Source of the DNA: Halopseudomonas xinjiangensis
GTDB taxonomy: Bacteria > Pseudomonadota > Gammaproteobacteria > Pseudomonadales > Pseudomonadaceae
Assembly (NCBI GenBank): GCA_011050525.1
Contig: DRFO01000025.1
Location: forward strand, 62,001-126,000
Direction: 5' to 3'
DNA: 64,000 bases
In this document: positions 11,283 to 20,427 of the stretch, in pieces
Layout: the number at the start of each line of letters is the position of its first letter
How positions within the stretch are numbered: position 1 is the stretch's first letter
The notes under the pieces: model-generated
What the model was told of the DNA's origin: nothing
The model's database searches: none
Seen by the model: only the letters and a program-made list of their open reading frames with translations
Translations under genes and position numbers: made by a program

Positions 11283-12158
11283 ATGTCTCAAATAATTGCG
11301 CGCAAAAACCCGGTAGTGTTCAAGACCCAAGCGGTTAGGGTGCACGCCTGTCCTGACTCCCTGACCTACACCCCGGTCGGTTTGCCTCAGAATTTTGGCC
11401 AAATGCAGGCCCAGCGCATTCCCGTTTCGGTTGCCGACCCCGACACGTTCGAGCTCACCGTTGCCAACCTCGGAGTCTCGGCAAACATCAGTCTCGAGTG
11501 GCAGGGGCGCCACTTTCATCTGCTGGTGCGGCAAGACCGCCCGGATCAGGGCGACAATGTTTTGAAACTGCTATCGGGATACGTGCCCGCACATGAGTTG
11601 CGCGTGCCCTTGCTCACTGCCATGACCGAGATAGCCGAGGAGCTGTTACTGGAAGGATCAGATGGCTGGCTAGGCGGGCGTTACCACAACACCTGGCTAC
11701 CGAGCCCTTATGCGGACTGTCTACCGGTCGACAAACGCTGCGCTTACAACCTGATGCCTTGCCAGCGGCAAACGAAGCCTGTCTTCTGTGGAGACCTGCC
11801 GCTGGTCGAGCAACCAAGGGCCTATGTGCACCTGCCGAGCAACTCATTGCAGATTGTCTACAACCTGAAACTGGAATTGCCGGAAGGCTGCTCGACGTTA
11901 TCCGCGTTGCATGCGGACGAAGCATTGGACGCTGAGAGCGGCGAGCTGCTGGCACGCATGGATTATCAACAGCCGGAGTTGTTCCTCGCAGAAGTACGCA
12001 ACGGGGCGCCCACCAACCAGCTGTACACCCTTGAGAAAGGCGTTCTGATCAAGCAACGGACCGACCACCTATGGCTCAGCGAGGCGCTGGCACCGCAGAC
12101 CGGCTGGGTAGTGGCCGCGCCCCGGTGCGAATGGCCCGCCGGCTTGGTCCGTCTGTAG
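11283..12158 (+). CDS. Uncharacterised protein with a Nudix-box-like segment
   Basis: A 291-residue soluble protein that I do not recognise as a named family. Residues around 100-130 contain a glycine, five residues, a glutamate, a longer-than-normal nine-residue spacer and then TEIAEEL, resembling a degenerate Nudix box (the REUXEEXGU core reads TEIAEELLL). The arginine is missing, so Nudix activity is uncertain. Six cysteines are scattered through the protein without a clear motif. It sits 19 bases behind the aldo/keto reductase and preserves position with a hypothetical gene in P. aeruginosa. It is convergent with hldE, with a 26-base gap. Confidence 0.7.
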   Translation: MSQIIARKNPVVFKTQAVRVHACPDSLTYTPVGLPQNFGQMQAQRIPVSVADPDTFELTVANLGVSANISLEWQGRHFHLLVRQDRPDQGDNVLKLLSGYVPAHELRVPLLTAMTEIAEELLLEGSDGWLGGRYHNTWLPSPYADCLPVDKRCAYNLMPCQRQTKPVFCGDLPLVEQPRAYVHLPSNSLQIVYNLKLELPEGCSTLSALHADEALDAESGELLARMDYQQPELFLAEVRNGAPTNQLYTLEKGVLIKQRTDHLWLSEALAPQTGWVVAAPRCEWPAGLVRL

Positions 12159-12184
12159 CGAGCTAGACGAAAGGGAAAGCCACC

Positions 12185-13615
12185 TCAGCCTTCCTCTCTC
12201 TCCCTGATCCTTTGCACGATGGCGGTAGTAGAACAACTTTCCAAAAAGTTGAGGACTTTTACCTCTCCACCGTAAGACTGAACTATTGGTGCTCCGACCA
12301 CCTGGTCAACGCTGTAGTCACCACCCTTGACCAGTACGTCAGGCTTGATTTGCTCAAGCAGCGCTTCCGGCGTGTCGTCACCAAACGCAACGACCCAATC
12401 CACAGCGCCGAGCCCTGCCAATACAGCCATACGCCGCTCGACCGCGTTTATTGGTCGACCAGGCCCCTTTAGGCGGCTCACGGACGCATCATCGTTGATC
12501 GCCACAATGAGGCGGTCACCCAGCCCTCGAGCTTCTTCCAGATAACCCACATGGCCCGCATGGATGATGTCGAAGCAGCCGTTGGTGAAAACGATACGCT
12601 CACCATGCGCACGGGCATCCTCGACAGCCAGCAACAACTGCTCGATGCCCAATACGCCCCGCTCGCTGCCCTGCTCACGCTGCACCGACCTGCGCAGTTC
12701 CGGGGCGCTCACAGCAGCCGTGCCTAGCTTGCCAATCACGATACCCGCCGCAAGATTTGCCAGGCCAACGGCATGGGGCAAAGACTCCCCTGCCGCCAGC
12801 GCGGCGGCCAGAGTGGAAATAACCGTATCCCCGGCACCGGTCACGTCAAACACCTCGCGCGCCCTGGCAGGCAGGTGCAACGCAGGCTGATTCTTGCTGA
12901 GCAAGGTCATGCCCTGCTCGCTACGAGTGACCAGCATTGCCTCGAGCTGCAATTCCGCCAATAGCGCCATCCCTTTGTCGACCAGCATCTGCTCGCTTTC
13001 GCAAGAGCCCACCACAGCCTCGAATTCCGAAAGGTTTGGGGTAATCAACGTCGCGCCACGATAGATGGAAAAATCCTTGCCCTTGGGGTCGGCTAACACC
13101 GGAATACCGCGCTTTCGCGCCAGGGCGATCAACGCCTGATGATTGACCAGCGCACCCTTGCCGTAATCCGACAGAATCATTACCTTGACCTTGTCGATCA
13201 ACCCGGCCACTGCGCCAAGCAGGGCCTGCGCATCAGTTCGGAACGGCTCTTCGAAATCCAGGCGGATCAGTTGCTGGTGCCTGCTCATGACCCTTAATTT
13301 GGTAATCGTCGGCTGCTCGGGGTGCGTCTGAAAATCGCAGAAAACGCCAGCAGCATTCAGCCTCTGGCGCAGACTCAAAGCCGCTTCGTCATCACCGGTC
13401 ACCCCCACCAGCCACGCTGGCGCGCCCAAGGCGGCGATATTCAGCGCCACGTTCCCTGCTCCCCCAGGCCTGTCTTCGATCTGCTCAACCTTGACCACCG
13501 GCACCGGCGCCTCAGGTGAAATCCGGTGAGTAGGGCCGTGCCAATAGCGGTCCAGCATGACGTCACCCACTACCAGAACCGGTGCGGAATCAAAACGTGG
13601 CATGGTCAGCTTCAT
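12185..13615 (-). CDS. hldE: Bifunctional heptose 7-phosphate kinase / heptose 1-phosphate adenylyltransferase
   Basis: Makes ADP-heptose for the LPS inner core. The N-terminal ribokinase-type (PfkB) domain shows [17 protein letters not shown] near residue 50 and the C-terminal PfkB signature [15 protein letters not shown] near 255. The C-terminal nucleotidyltransferase domain begins near 340 with [20 protein letters not shown], the HxGH motif. The 476-residue length equals that of the fused enzyme. It lies 41 bases downstream of msbA on the same strand and probably shares its transcript. The product feeds WaaC and WaaF encoded 16 kb away in this window. Confidence 0.96.
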   Translation of the reverse strand: MKLTMPRFDSAPVLVVGDVMLDRYWHGPTHRISPEAPVPVVKVEQIEDRPGGAGNVALNIAALGAPAWLVGVTGDDEAALSLRQRLNAAGVFCDFQTHPEQPTITKLRVMSRHQQLIRLDFEEPFRTDAQALLGAVAGLIDKVKVMILSDYGKGALVNHQALIALARKRGIPVLADPKGKDFSIYRGATLITPNLSEFEAVVGSCESEQMLVDKGMALLAELQLEAMLVTRSEQGMTLLSKNQPALHLPARAREVFDVTGAGDTVISTLAAALAAGESLPHAVGLANLAAGIVIGKLGTAAVSAPELRRSVQREQGSERGVLGIEQLLLAVEDARAHGERIVFTNGCFDIIHAGHVGYLEEARGLGDRLIVAINDDASVSRLKGPGRPINAVERRMAVLAGLGAVDWVVAFGDDTPEALLEQIKPDVLVKGGDYSVDQVVGAPIVQSYGGEVKVLNFLESCSTTAIVQRIREREEG

Positions 13616-13656
13616 AATTCTCTAGTACCTGTTCTGGGGGCTCAGTGCCGTAAAGA

Positions 13657-15444
13657 TCATTCTGACTTTGGTGTTTCATCGCGAAATTGCATGCTGTGCA
13701 AGCGCGCATAGTAGCCATCTTGAGCTAGTAGCTCAGCATGGCTGCCGCGTTCGACGATTCGTCCCTGATCCATAACCAGAATGGTATCCGCCTTCTCGAT
13801 AGTAGACAGTCGATGGGCAATCACCAAAGTTGTCCGCCCTTCCATGACTCGATCCAGGGCCGACTGGATATGGCGCTCTGACTCGGTATCCAAGGCTGAT
13901 GTAGCTTCATCGAGAATCAGCAACGGGGCATCCTTGAGCAACGCTCGAGCAATCGCCAGCCGCTGTCGTTGACCGCCGGAAAGCAACACACCATTTTCGC
14001 CTACCATGGTATCGAAGCCCTGGGGTAGCTTCTCGATGAACTCTTTGGCGTACGCCGCTTCAGCCGCTGCAATGATGGCTTCGCGTGGCGCGCCTGCAAG
14101 GTCTCCGTAGGCGATATTGTTTGCGACTGTGTCGTTGAACAGGGTGACATGCTGGGTTACCAAAGCAATATGTTTTCTCAGGTTGCGCAATTTATAATCG
14201 GACACTTCCACGCCATCAATCAGGATTTCTCCTCTGTCGTGCTGGTAAAAGCGGGGTATCAAACTCACCAAAGTAGACTTCCCACTGCCTGACCGCCCTA
14301 CCAAAGCCACCATCTGGCCGGGCTCGATAACAAGATTTATATTTTGCAAAACCTCTTTTTCGGTGCCCGGATAGCTGAACTGCAGGTCCTTTATCACGAT
14401 GTGGCCACTAGCTCTTTCCCTTTCCACTGAGCCGCTATCGGTTTCAGGCTCCTCATCCAGTTGCTCGAATATGTTCTCTGCCGCGGCGATGCCCTTTTGA
14501 ATATTTGCGCTCACTTCGGACAGTTGGCGTACTGGCTTAGGTAACAGTCCTGCCGCCGTTATGTAGGACACCAGGTCGCCAACAGAAGCGTCGCCTCTAA
14601 GGAAAAGCACCAAGAACATCACGATCGCCATCGCACCGTAGGTAACCAGTTGCAAGCTCGGAGTGAAGATAGCCCCAGTCTGCGTCATTTTAAGACCACG
14701 CTGTCGATTTGCTTCGCTAGCGTTGTAGAAACGTTCAGTTTCGTATTGCTCGCCGCCGAAACTACGGACAACGCGGTAGCCTGAGATAGTTTCCGAAGTA
14801 ACGTGAGTAACGTCGCCCATGGCCATCTGGATTTTTTTACTTTGCTTACGAAACTTTTTACTAGCGCTGGTTACCATCAGCCCTATGAATGGGAGGATAG
14901 CCATGAGCACAAGCGTTAACTGCCAATTCATCCACAGCAAGTAAGCAAAGAGAAAAACGACCGTGAGGCCTTCTCGGAAGATGACCTTTATCGCATCCGT
15001 AGCTGCCCCCGTCACCATGGTGGTGTTGTAGGTGATACGTGATACCAGATGTCCCGAGTTGTGTAGATCGAAATATCTGTTCGGTAACAAAAGGAGGCTG
15101 TTAAACAGGTCTGTGCGCAGATCGTGAACTACCCCAAGCGAGACCTTCGCTATAAAAAAATTCCCCAGGTACGAGCCAATACCCTGATAAACCGCCACTA
15201 CCACGATAAAAAGAGGGAAACCCCAGATAAGCGGTACCCCCAGAAATTCTGCCGATTCGCCCTGGGCCAAACCATCAACGAAAAATTTAAGCATCCAGGC
15301 CATGGCTGGTTGACTGGAAGCAAAAATAACGAAACCAAGAATACTGATGACAAACGCCACCCAGTAAGGTTTAACGTAGCTCAGCAGACGTAGGTATATT
15401 CGTATGCTGGAACGAGCAAAGCTTTCATTTTTTGAGTCGGACAT
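13657..15444 (-). CDS. msbA: Lipid A-core flippase MsbA (ABC transporter)
   Basis: Homodimeric ABC exporter that flips core-lipid A across the inner membrane. The N-terminal half holds about six membrane segments (for example VAFVISILGFVIFASS and TVVFLFAYLLWMNWQLTLVLM). The ATPase domain has Walker A GRSGSGKSTL near 384, signature LSGGQRQRLAIARALL near 487, Walker B LLILDEATSALD and H-loop VIAHRLST. The 595-residue length fits. It is divergent from the kinase-like gene at 15552 and upstream of hldE, as in pseudomonads. Its 5' half is visibly more AT-rich than the first 12 kb. Confidence 0.95.
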   Translation of the reverse strand: MSDSKNESFARSSIRIYLRLLSYVKPYWVAFVISILGFVIFASSQPAMAWMLKFFVDGLAQGESAEFLGVPLIWGFPLFIVVVAVYQGIGSYLGNFFIAKVSLGVVHDLRTDLFNSLLLLPNRYFDLHNSGHLVSRITYNTTMVTGAATDAIKVIFREGLTVVFLFAYLLWMNWQLTLVLMAILPFIGLMVTSASKKFRKQSKKIQMAMGDVTHVTSETISGYRVVRSFGGEQYETERFYNASEANRQRGLKMTQTGAIFTPSLQLVTYGAMAIVMFLVLFLRGDASVGDLVSYITAAGLLPKPVRQLSEVSANIQKGIAAAENIFEQLDEEPETDSGSVERERASGHIVIKDLQFSYPGTEKEVLQNINLVIEPGQMVALVGRSGSGKSTLVSLIPRFYQHDRGEILIDGVEVSDYKLRNLRKHIALVTQHVTLFNDTVANNIAYGDLAGAPREAIIAAAEAAYAKEFIEKLPQGFDTMVGENGVLLSGGQRQRLAIARALLKDAPLLILDEATSALDTESERHIQSALDRVMEGRTTLVIAHRLSTIEKADTILVMDQGRIVERGSHAELLAQDGYYARLHSMQFRDETPKSE

Positions 15445-15551
15445 GTGCTCTACACAACGCTGGACAGGTCGCCGAGTTTAACACAGCAGCGCCGGGGGAA
15501 CCCGGTGAACTAAAACTACGGTAGACTGGCGCTTTAACTCGGGGAAGCACG

Positions 15552-16139
15552 ATGCATTGGATTAGCCGGGAGCAATACGAAAAGCTCCGAAAGGATGCCG
15601 AGGTTTTGGAGAAGGACAGCTATGGCGAGAAAGTACTCAAGCTAGTAGACGGGAATTTCCTAAAGCTATTCAGGAGAAAGTCATGGTTTTCGAAGAATAC
15701 TTTTGTCACTCCCGCCCAGCGGTTCGCCAATAACGCACAAGCACTTGAAGACCTAGACATCCCATGCCCAAAGGTTATAGGCCTTTATCGGGTACCAAAC
15801 CCTTTCAGATCCCTCGTCCATTATGTACCTTTGGAAGGCCACACACTTCGCGCCCTCCTGGCGGGCGATCCGAGTCGACGCGCCAAAGCTTTTGCCAAGC
15901 TTCCCGAGTTCGTGGAAACATTGCACGACACTGGCGTCTATTTTAGATCCCTGCATCTCGGCAATATTGTTCTCACCACGGATGACCGTCTGGGCTTGAT
16001 TGACATTTCAGACCTTCGTATTTATTCCAAGCCGTTGTCAAAAAGCATGCGGACCAGGAATTATCAGCACCTCTTACGATATTCTGACGACTGGGAATCA
16101 TTCGACGAATCGTTCATCAAACAAATCACCAAACCGTAA
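15552..16139 (+). CDS. WaaP-like small kinase-fold protein (PA4998 type)
   Basis: A 195-residue protein of the lipopolysaccharide kinase/toluene-tolerance type. The eukaryotic-kinase-like catalytic loop appears as GVYFRSLHLGNIVLT (aspartate replaced by serine in the HRD position, with N retained) and the metal-binding loop as LGLIDISDL. The N-terminal nucleotide-binding lobe is short. The replacement in the catalytic loop leaves activity uncertain. It is divergent from msbA and convergent with the WaaL-type gene, matching the position of PA4998 in P. aeruginosa. A role in phosphate decoration of the core or its regulation is inferred from context only. Confidence 0.75.
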   Translation: MHWISREQYEKLRKDAEVLEKDSYGEKVLKLVDGNFLKLFRRKSWFSKNTFVTPAQRFANNAQALEDLDIPCPKVIGLYRVPNPFRSLVHYVPLEGHTLRALLAGDPSRRAKAFAKLPEFVETLHDTGVYFRSLHLGNIVLTTDDRLGLIDISDLRIYSKPLSKSMRTRNYQHLLRYSDDWESFDESFIKQITKP

Positions 16140-16186
16140 TTCCTTGAGAGATCACACCTACGCGGAGCGTCGAACGTAACTCTTCT

Positions 16187-17467
16187 CTATCCCGCGGGCT
16201 CGTCAACTCTACTGCATCTCTTTTCCTCCTCAGGGTAGCGCTTACTCTGGACTAAGAGGCCGAGCGCAAATCCTACCGGCAACCAAGTCAAAAACCACTC
16301 AGGTCGGGGCGACCCCCACAAACTGGCACCATCAAACATTAGCGCAACTGAACTGAATACAAGCATCCCGAACAGCACTACGCCCAAGCTGGATTGCCGC
16401 AACCGCCATGCTGCGATGAAGCTCTGCGTCCAAACGGCCACCCATAGCAAGAGCCCCACCAAACCAAGTTCGATGCCTGTGTGTGTAAACAGGTTGTGGC
16501 TATGATCAAAGCTCAGTTGAATAGCGTCTGCTTTTACTGTGTAATCGCTTCCCAACCCTAAGCCAAGCCATGGTCGCTCGGAGATCATTTCCAGGCTCAT
16601 CATGAAAATTTCCGGCCGGTAAGAAGATCCGCGCTCCAGGATGTAAGGCAGAAACAACCAAGATCCGACAACCGAGACAAGCCCCAATATCGTCACCGCG
16701 ATCCAGGTATGTCTTCCTCCTTTGAGCAGGGCTAGTGAAACTGAAGTGGACGCTAGCGCCACCCACACCCCGCGGCTTTGCGTCAACGCTATCAGGAGGA
16801 GCATGGCGATTAGGCCAATGACCCAGATAAACTTAAATTTCACTGATCTTGGCGGCAGGCAAAACCAGCAAATCATTGCCAGTCCCACAACATAACCACC
16901 AATTATCGGGTGCCCCAAAGAACCTATAACCACGGCTCGCATGTTGAGTGGCTGCTGTCCCACCAGATATTGTATAACCATCGCAACAACAGCCGCGAGC
17001 GCAAGACCAAAACCGGAGAATTGCAGCCACCGGACAGACCGCAAAGGTGGTTGACTACAAAAGAACATAAGCGAGCATAAAAAAAACACAACGTAGCCCA
17101 CTCTCTTGGCTTCTCGCAATGCTTCCGGGCTTTCGCTCCATGATGCGCTGACAGCCGCCCAGACAAGAAGAGCCCCGAGCGTAACTAGCAGGCAGCCTGC
17201 ATGCTTCCAGAGAATTACCAGCCGATGCCGCAGCGGCCAAACCGCTAAAAGCGCAGGCAACCATAACAATAAAATCAAGCCTTGCTGGTAGATCTTGTTG
17301 GAAGGGGACCACGCTATCCCCAGAGTAAACCAGTAGAGACCTGCGGCAAGCCAAACGCCAACAATATTAATTCTATCCATTTCTATCGCCAATTGGATGG
17401 GGTTACGTATAGCAAAAACCAGACCACCCTTGGGTCCCTTACGAGCCGGCGCAAGCACCTGGCGCAT
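16187..17467 (-). CDS. waaL: O-antigen ligase WaaL-type membrane protein
   Basis: Polytopic inner-membrane protein with about eleven hydrophobic segments and the Wzy_C/O-antigen ligase signature. The large periplasmic loop ends with the ligase histidine region AIQLSFDHSHNLFTHTGIELG. WaaL joins undecaprenyl-linked O-antigen to the lipid A core on the periplasmic face. The ATG at 17467 directly follows the upstream stop (TAAATG) but lacks a ribosome site. Another ATG at 17380 starts right before the first membrane segment. No O-antigen polymerase or flippase genes lie in the window, so ligase rather than polymerase is chosen from its position in the core cluster. Confidence 0.82.
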   Translation of the reverse strand: MRQVLAPARKGPKGGLVFAIRNPIQLAIEMDRINIVGVWLAAGLYWFTLGIAWSPSNKIYQQGLILLLWLPALLAVWPLRHRLVILWKHAGCLLVTLGALLVWAAVSASWSESPEALREAKRVGYVVFFLCSLMFFCSQPPLRSVRWLQFSGFGLALAAVVAMVIQYLVGQQPLNMRAVVIGSLGHPIIGGYVVGLAMICWFCLPPRSVKFKFIWVIGLIAMLLLIALTQSRGVWVALASTSVSLALLKGGRHTWIAVTILGLVSVVGSWLFLPYILERGSSYRPEIFMMSLEMISERPWLGLGLGSDYTVKADAIQLSFDHSHNLFTHTGIELGLVGLLLWVAVWTQSFIAAWRLRQSSLGVVLFGMLVFSSVALMFDGASLWGSPRPEWFLTWLPVGFALGLLVQSKRYPEEEKRCSRVDEPAG

Positions 17468-18553
17468 TTAAGTTTGCAATATCTGTTTAAAACCATCCCT
17501 AAAGCTATTCCATGACAAGTCAGGATCCAAACTTTCATACTGAGATGTAGCCACCGAAGAAAGATTGTAATTAAAAACAGAGGTTATAGCTCTTGACCAT
17601 GCTTCGGAGTCGCCCGTGGAGACATACAGGCCAGATGCTTTGAGCTGTTCTCGAAATACCGACAAATCGCTGCAAATAACCGGGATCCCGGATAGGATGG
17701 CTTCCTGGAGCACAAGCCCCAAGCCCTCCTGACGAGAAGGAATTAATAATGTATCGAAAGCTTTATAAAGCTGTTCGGCATCCGGACGATGCCCCGCGAA
17801 GGAAACATGGTCTTGAACGCCATACCGAACACAAAGAGCTTCGAGATTCACTCGTTCGGCGCCTTCACCAAGGATCAGAAGGTGCCAGGGAGGAGTGCTC
17901 ACCGGCAGCTTCCCCAAGGCCGAAATCACTAAATCAAAGCCTTTTTCCGAGGCCAGCCGCCCTATTGCTCCGAAGAGAAACCGGTCATGAAAATGATAAC
18001 CCAGGGCTTGGCGGGCCTCTTCTTTAACTAACAGGGAGGCGCGATACTGTTGCGGATTGTGCGCGAAACGTTGAGCGAGGACGGGGCGATTCAGCTCCTC
18101 TCTTAACCAAGTTGCAAGCGCTTCTGAAACCGCGACGATCTGAACGTGTCTGCTTGACAACAAAGTCACATCTGATGGCTTCAGTCTGCACCTTCCATGA
18201 AACATCACGACGGCTTGCGCACCGGGCAAGGTCTCCACTAGGGGGACTACGAGACGCGCCACCCCAATCCCGTCCAGTAACAGCAGGCTCGCCTGGATTT
18301 CAGCCAAGCGTCGACGAAGCTTATCTCGGACACTGGAACGTAACAGCGACCAGAAATTTCTACCGCGAATTTGTCTTGAACTGAAATTCCATCGCTTGAT
18401 TTGGCCCCGCTCTTTACAACAGGGACTGGCTCCTTCGATGAGTATCCAGCTCTCGAACTCCGAACCGGCGCACCAGCTAAGTATTTGGTTATGTACTTTA
18501 TGGACAGAAGCATAGGCCTCGCCGTCGCTCCACATTATATTGACTATCGTCAT
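17468..18553 (-). CDS. GT4 family glycosyltransferase
   Basis: GT-B fold retaining glycosyltransferase. The C-terminal donor-binding half shows LFGAIGRLASEKGFDLVISA, LLILGEGAERVNLEAL and the E-x7-E region PSRQEGLGLVLQEAILSG. The N-terminal half is divergent, as normal for acceptor domains. The 361-residue length is typical. Its stop codon abuts the ligase start, so it is coupled to it. It occupies the place of wapR in P. aeruginosa, but that enzyme is, as I recall, of a different fold family, so this outer-core transferase need not add rhamnose. Donor and acceptor unknown. Confidence 0.83.
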   Translation of the reverse strand: MTIVNIMWSDGEAYASVHKVHNQILSWCAGSEFESWILIEGASPCCKERGQIKRWNFSSRQIRGRNFWSLLRSSVRDKLRRRLAEIQASLLLLDGIGVARLVVPLVETLPGAQAVVMFHGRCRLKPSDVTLLSSRHVQIVAVSEALATWLREELNRPVLAQRFAHNPQQYRASLLVKEEARQALGYHFHDRFLFGAIGRLASEKGFDLVISALGKLPVSTPPWHLLILGEGAERVNLEALCVRYGVQDHVSFAGHRPDAEQLYKAFDTLLIPSRQEGLGLVLQEAILSGIPVICSDLSVFREQLKASGLYVSTGDSEAWSRAITSVFNYNLSSVATSQYESLDPDLSWNSFRDGFKQILQT

Positions 18554-18605
18554 GATAGCCCCTGACTGCGTGGTGATCTTTCATTATCAAAGCAAAAAAT
18601 ACCCA

Positions 18606-19562
18606 CTATAGACCCATCTTTGCATAAATGTTTTCAAACCAACCAAGTTCCTGCCGCGGCCTCAGAGGTTTTTCCAACGCCCTGACAATCTCTGCACCTA
18701 TGCGATCAAAACCGTATCTATCGCAAGCCAAGTCACGGCCGCGCTCTGCGATCTGCGAAGCAGCAGACGGATCCGCACGAAGTACTGCTAGTTTCTGTCT
18801 GAGCTGAGCGACATCCTTGTAAAGCACCACGTTACCCATGTCTTCCAAACCAAGTGCGTCATTTTCGGCACTGCCCTGATCATAGGCAAGCAAGACGCAG
18901 CCACACGCCATAGCTTCAAAATTCTTGATCATGTACTCACCCATTCCGACATCAGCACTGACAAAAAAACGTATCCGATTTAATGTGGTCAAATAATCTT
19001 GCCCTGAATGCGTGCGGGTGACACTGAGATTTTCAACGCTCGCGAGTTCTTCCAGCAACTCCTTACGCTTGACATAAGCCTTATGTTTAGTACTTCCGAC
19101 GAAGGCAAGCTCGATGTCTCTGACGTGACCCAAATCCTCGAGGATCCGCTGGTCGTATCCCTTGGGGACAAAGACGGCGTCGAAACCCTCTTCTCTCAGC
19201 TGGTGAGACACCGTATGACCAGAGCTTATTATACGGACCCAAGGCAATCGCCTATAATGACGGGAGAAGCGACCCTGATACTTCCCCGAAATGTAGTTTT
19301 GGTAAGCATCATGCTCAAGGATGACCAGGTTTGGGAGACTACGGATGAAAGCCACCTGCCTTATCTCTTTTTTGAATCTAAGAAACAAAACGATACGATC
19401 ATAAGCACATACATCAACTTCCTCAGCGAAATAGGTCTGTAAATCTGCTTGTTGAGAGTCGGTAAGCCGACGGGTGTCACATTCACAATTTGCGGCTACG
19501 GCTTCGTAAAGCGCATCAAGAATCGCCCGTTGTTCTTTTTGCACAAGAAAAAGAACTTTCAT
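18606..19562 (-). CDS. Glycosyltransferase, Ssg-like
   Basis: A 318-residue GT-B-like glycosyltransferase of the type found next to waaL in pseudomonads (recalled as Ssg/PA5001, a cell-surface sugar enzyme). A short divergent N-terminal domain is followed by a donor domain with IELAFVGSTKHKAYVKRKEL, RFFVSADVGMGEYMIKNFEAMACGCVLLAY, where the E in NFEAMACG is the family nucleotide-sugar contact. The last segment contains RDLACDRYGFDRIGAEIV, the usual C-terminal helix. No membrane segment. The gene is isolated by 52 bases downstream and 169 bases upstream, so it may have its own promoter. Confidence 0.78.
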   Translation of the reverse strand: MKVLFLVQKEQRAILDALYEAVAANCECDTRRLTDSQQADLQTYFAEEVDVCAYDRIVLFLRFKKEIRQVAFIRSLPNLVILEHDAYQNYISGKYQGRFSRHYRRLPWVRIISSGHTVSHQLREEGFDAVFVPKGYDQRILEDLGHVRDIELAFVGSTKHKAYVKRKELLEELASVENLSVTRTHSGQDYLTTLNRIRFFVSADVGMGEYMIKNFEAMACGCVLLAYDQGSAENDALGLEDMGNVVLYKDVAQLRQKLAVLRADPSAASQIAERGRDLACDRYGFDRIGAEIVRALEKPLRPRQELGWFENIYAKMGL

Positions 19563-19731
19563 CGCTTTCCCATTTCCCTATTTCCCCTATGCCCCGCAGG
19601 GCTCTCCACTGAGCGTCTCGGTAGTAATCCACACTTAAATTTATTAACCAACTTCCAGGTGAAGCGCCATGTCTGAGGTAAATCATCCAGGCTTTCTATG
19701 TTCTATTGACACCCATTTTTCAGAAATGACT

Positions 19732-20427
19732 TCAATCAGAAACAGTCCGACATCCTCTCCCATCTATTTCGATCACCTTATAATTCACTTGGTCCAGCGG
19801 ATTGTCGGAAATAGCGCTTAGAAAGCTATCAGGGTCGTTCATTGGCAAGACGCTCAGCTGCCCCTGAGGAAGGGTCCACCATCGGCTGGAGAGCAGACCG
19901 GCAATCGTTTCTGGGTTGTGCCGAAAACGAACGACTCGTGCCGGAATTCCCGCCACTATTGCGTAGGGCGGCACATCTTTGGTTACCACTGCCCTGGCTG
20001 CGATGACAGCGCCTGTACCAATATTGATCCCATCGAAAATCAACGCTTCCCTACCAATCCAGACATCATGACCTACGATCACCGGTTCTTTCCCAGAGTC
20101 GTAAGACAAAGGCGTCGCCGTGTATTGAAACGGATGAGTGCTTACCCAATCGAGCGGATGCAGCGACGCTTCTTGTCCAATAACTACTCCAGAGCCTATC
20201 GAACAGAAACGCCCGATCGTTTGGACATTAATCAGCTCCGAACCACTACGTATGTATGTCATGGCGCCAATTTCGAGACTTTTAAACCCCACCCCTACGT
20301 TACCTATCGAAACCCCAGGCTCGATCCTGAGTGTCTGCGAGGGGGCGAATTTTTTGAGGCTCGTAGCGAGCTTTAAGTCACGCCTGCGTAGCCAGCGCTT
20401 CCAAAAACTAGCGCGCCAGCGGATCAA
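19732..20427 (-). CDS. Hexapeptide-repeat acetyltransferase (CatB/WbbJ-like)
   Basis: Left-handed beta-helix acyltransferase. Hexapeptide repeats are seen from about residue 35 (IEPGVSIGNVGVG) to 165, with the xenobiotic-acetyltransferase motif PVIVGHDVWIGREALIFDGI and GTGAVIAARAVVTKDVPPYAIVAGIPARVVR. The catalytic histidine candidate is in ASLHPLDWVSTHPF. Acetyl-CoA is the likely donor and a core or O-antigen sugar the likely acceptor, inferred from location. Its start overlaps the stop of the DUF6625-like gene by four bases. No equivalent is recalled at this place in P. aeruginosa PAO1. Confidence 0.85.
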   Translation of the reverse strand: MIRWRASFWKRWLRRRDLKLATSLKKFAPSQTLRIEPGVSIGNVGVGFKSLEIGAMTYIRSGSELINVQTIGRFCSIGSGVVIGQEASLHPLDWVSTHPFQYTATPLSYDSGKEPVIVGHDVWIGREALIFDGINIGTGAVIAARAVVTKDVPPYAIVAGIPARVVRFRHNPETIAGLLSSRWWTLPQGQLSVLPMNDPDSFLSAISDNPLDQVNYKVIEIDGRGCRTVSD

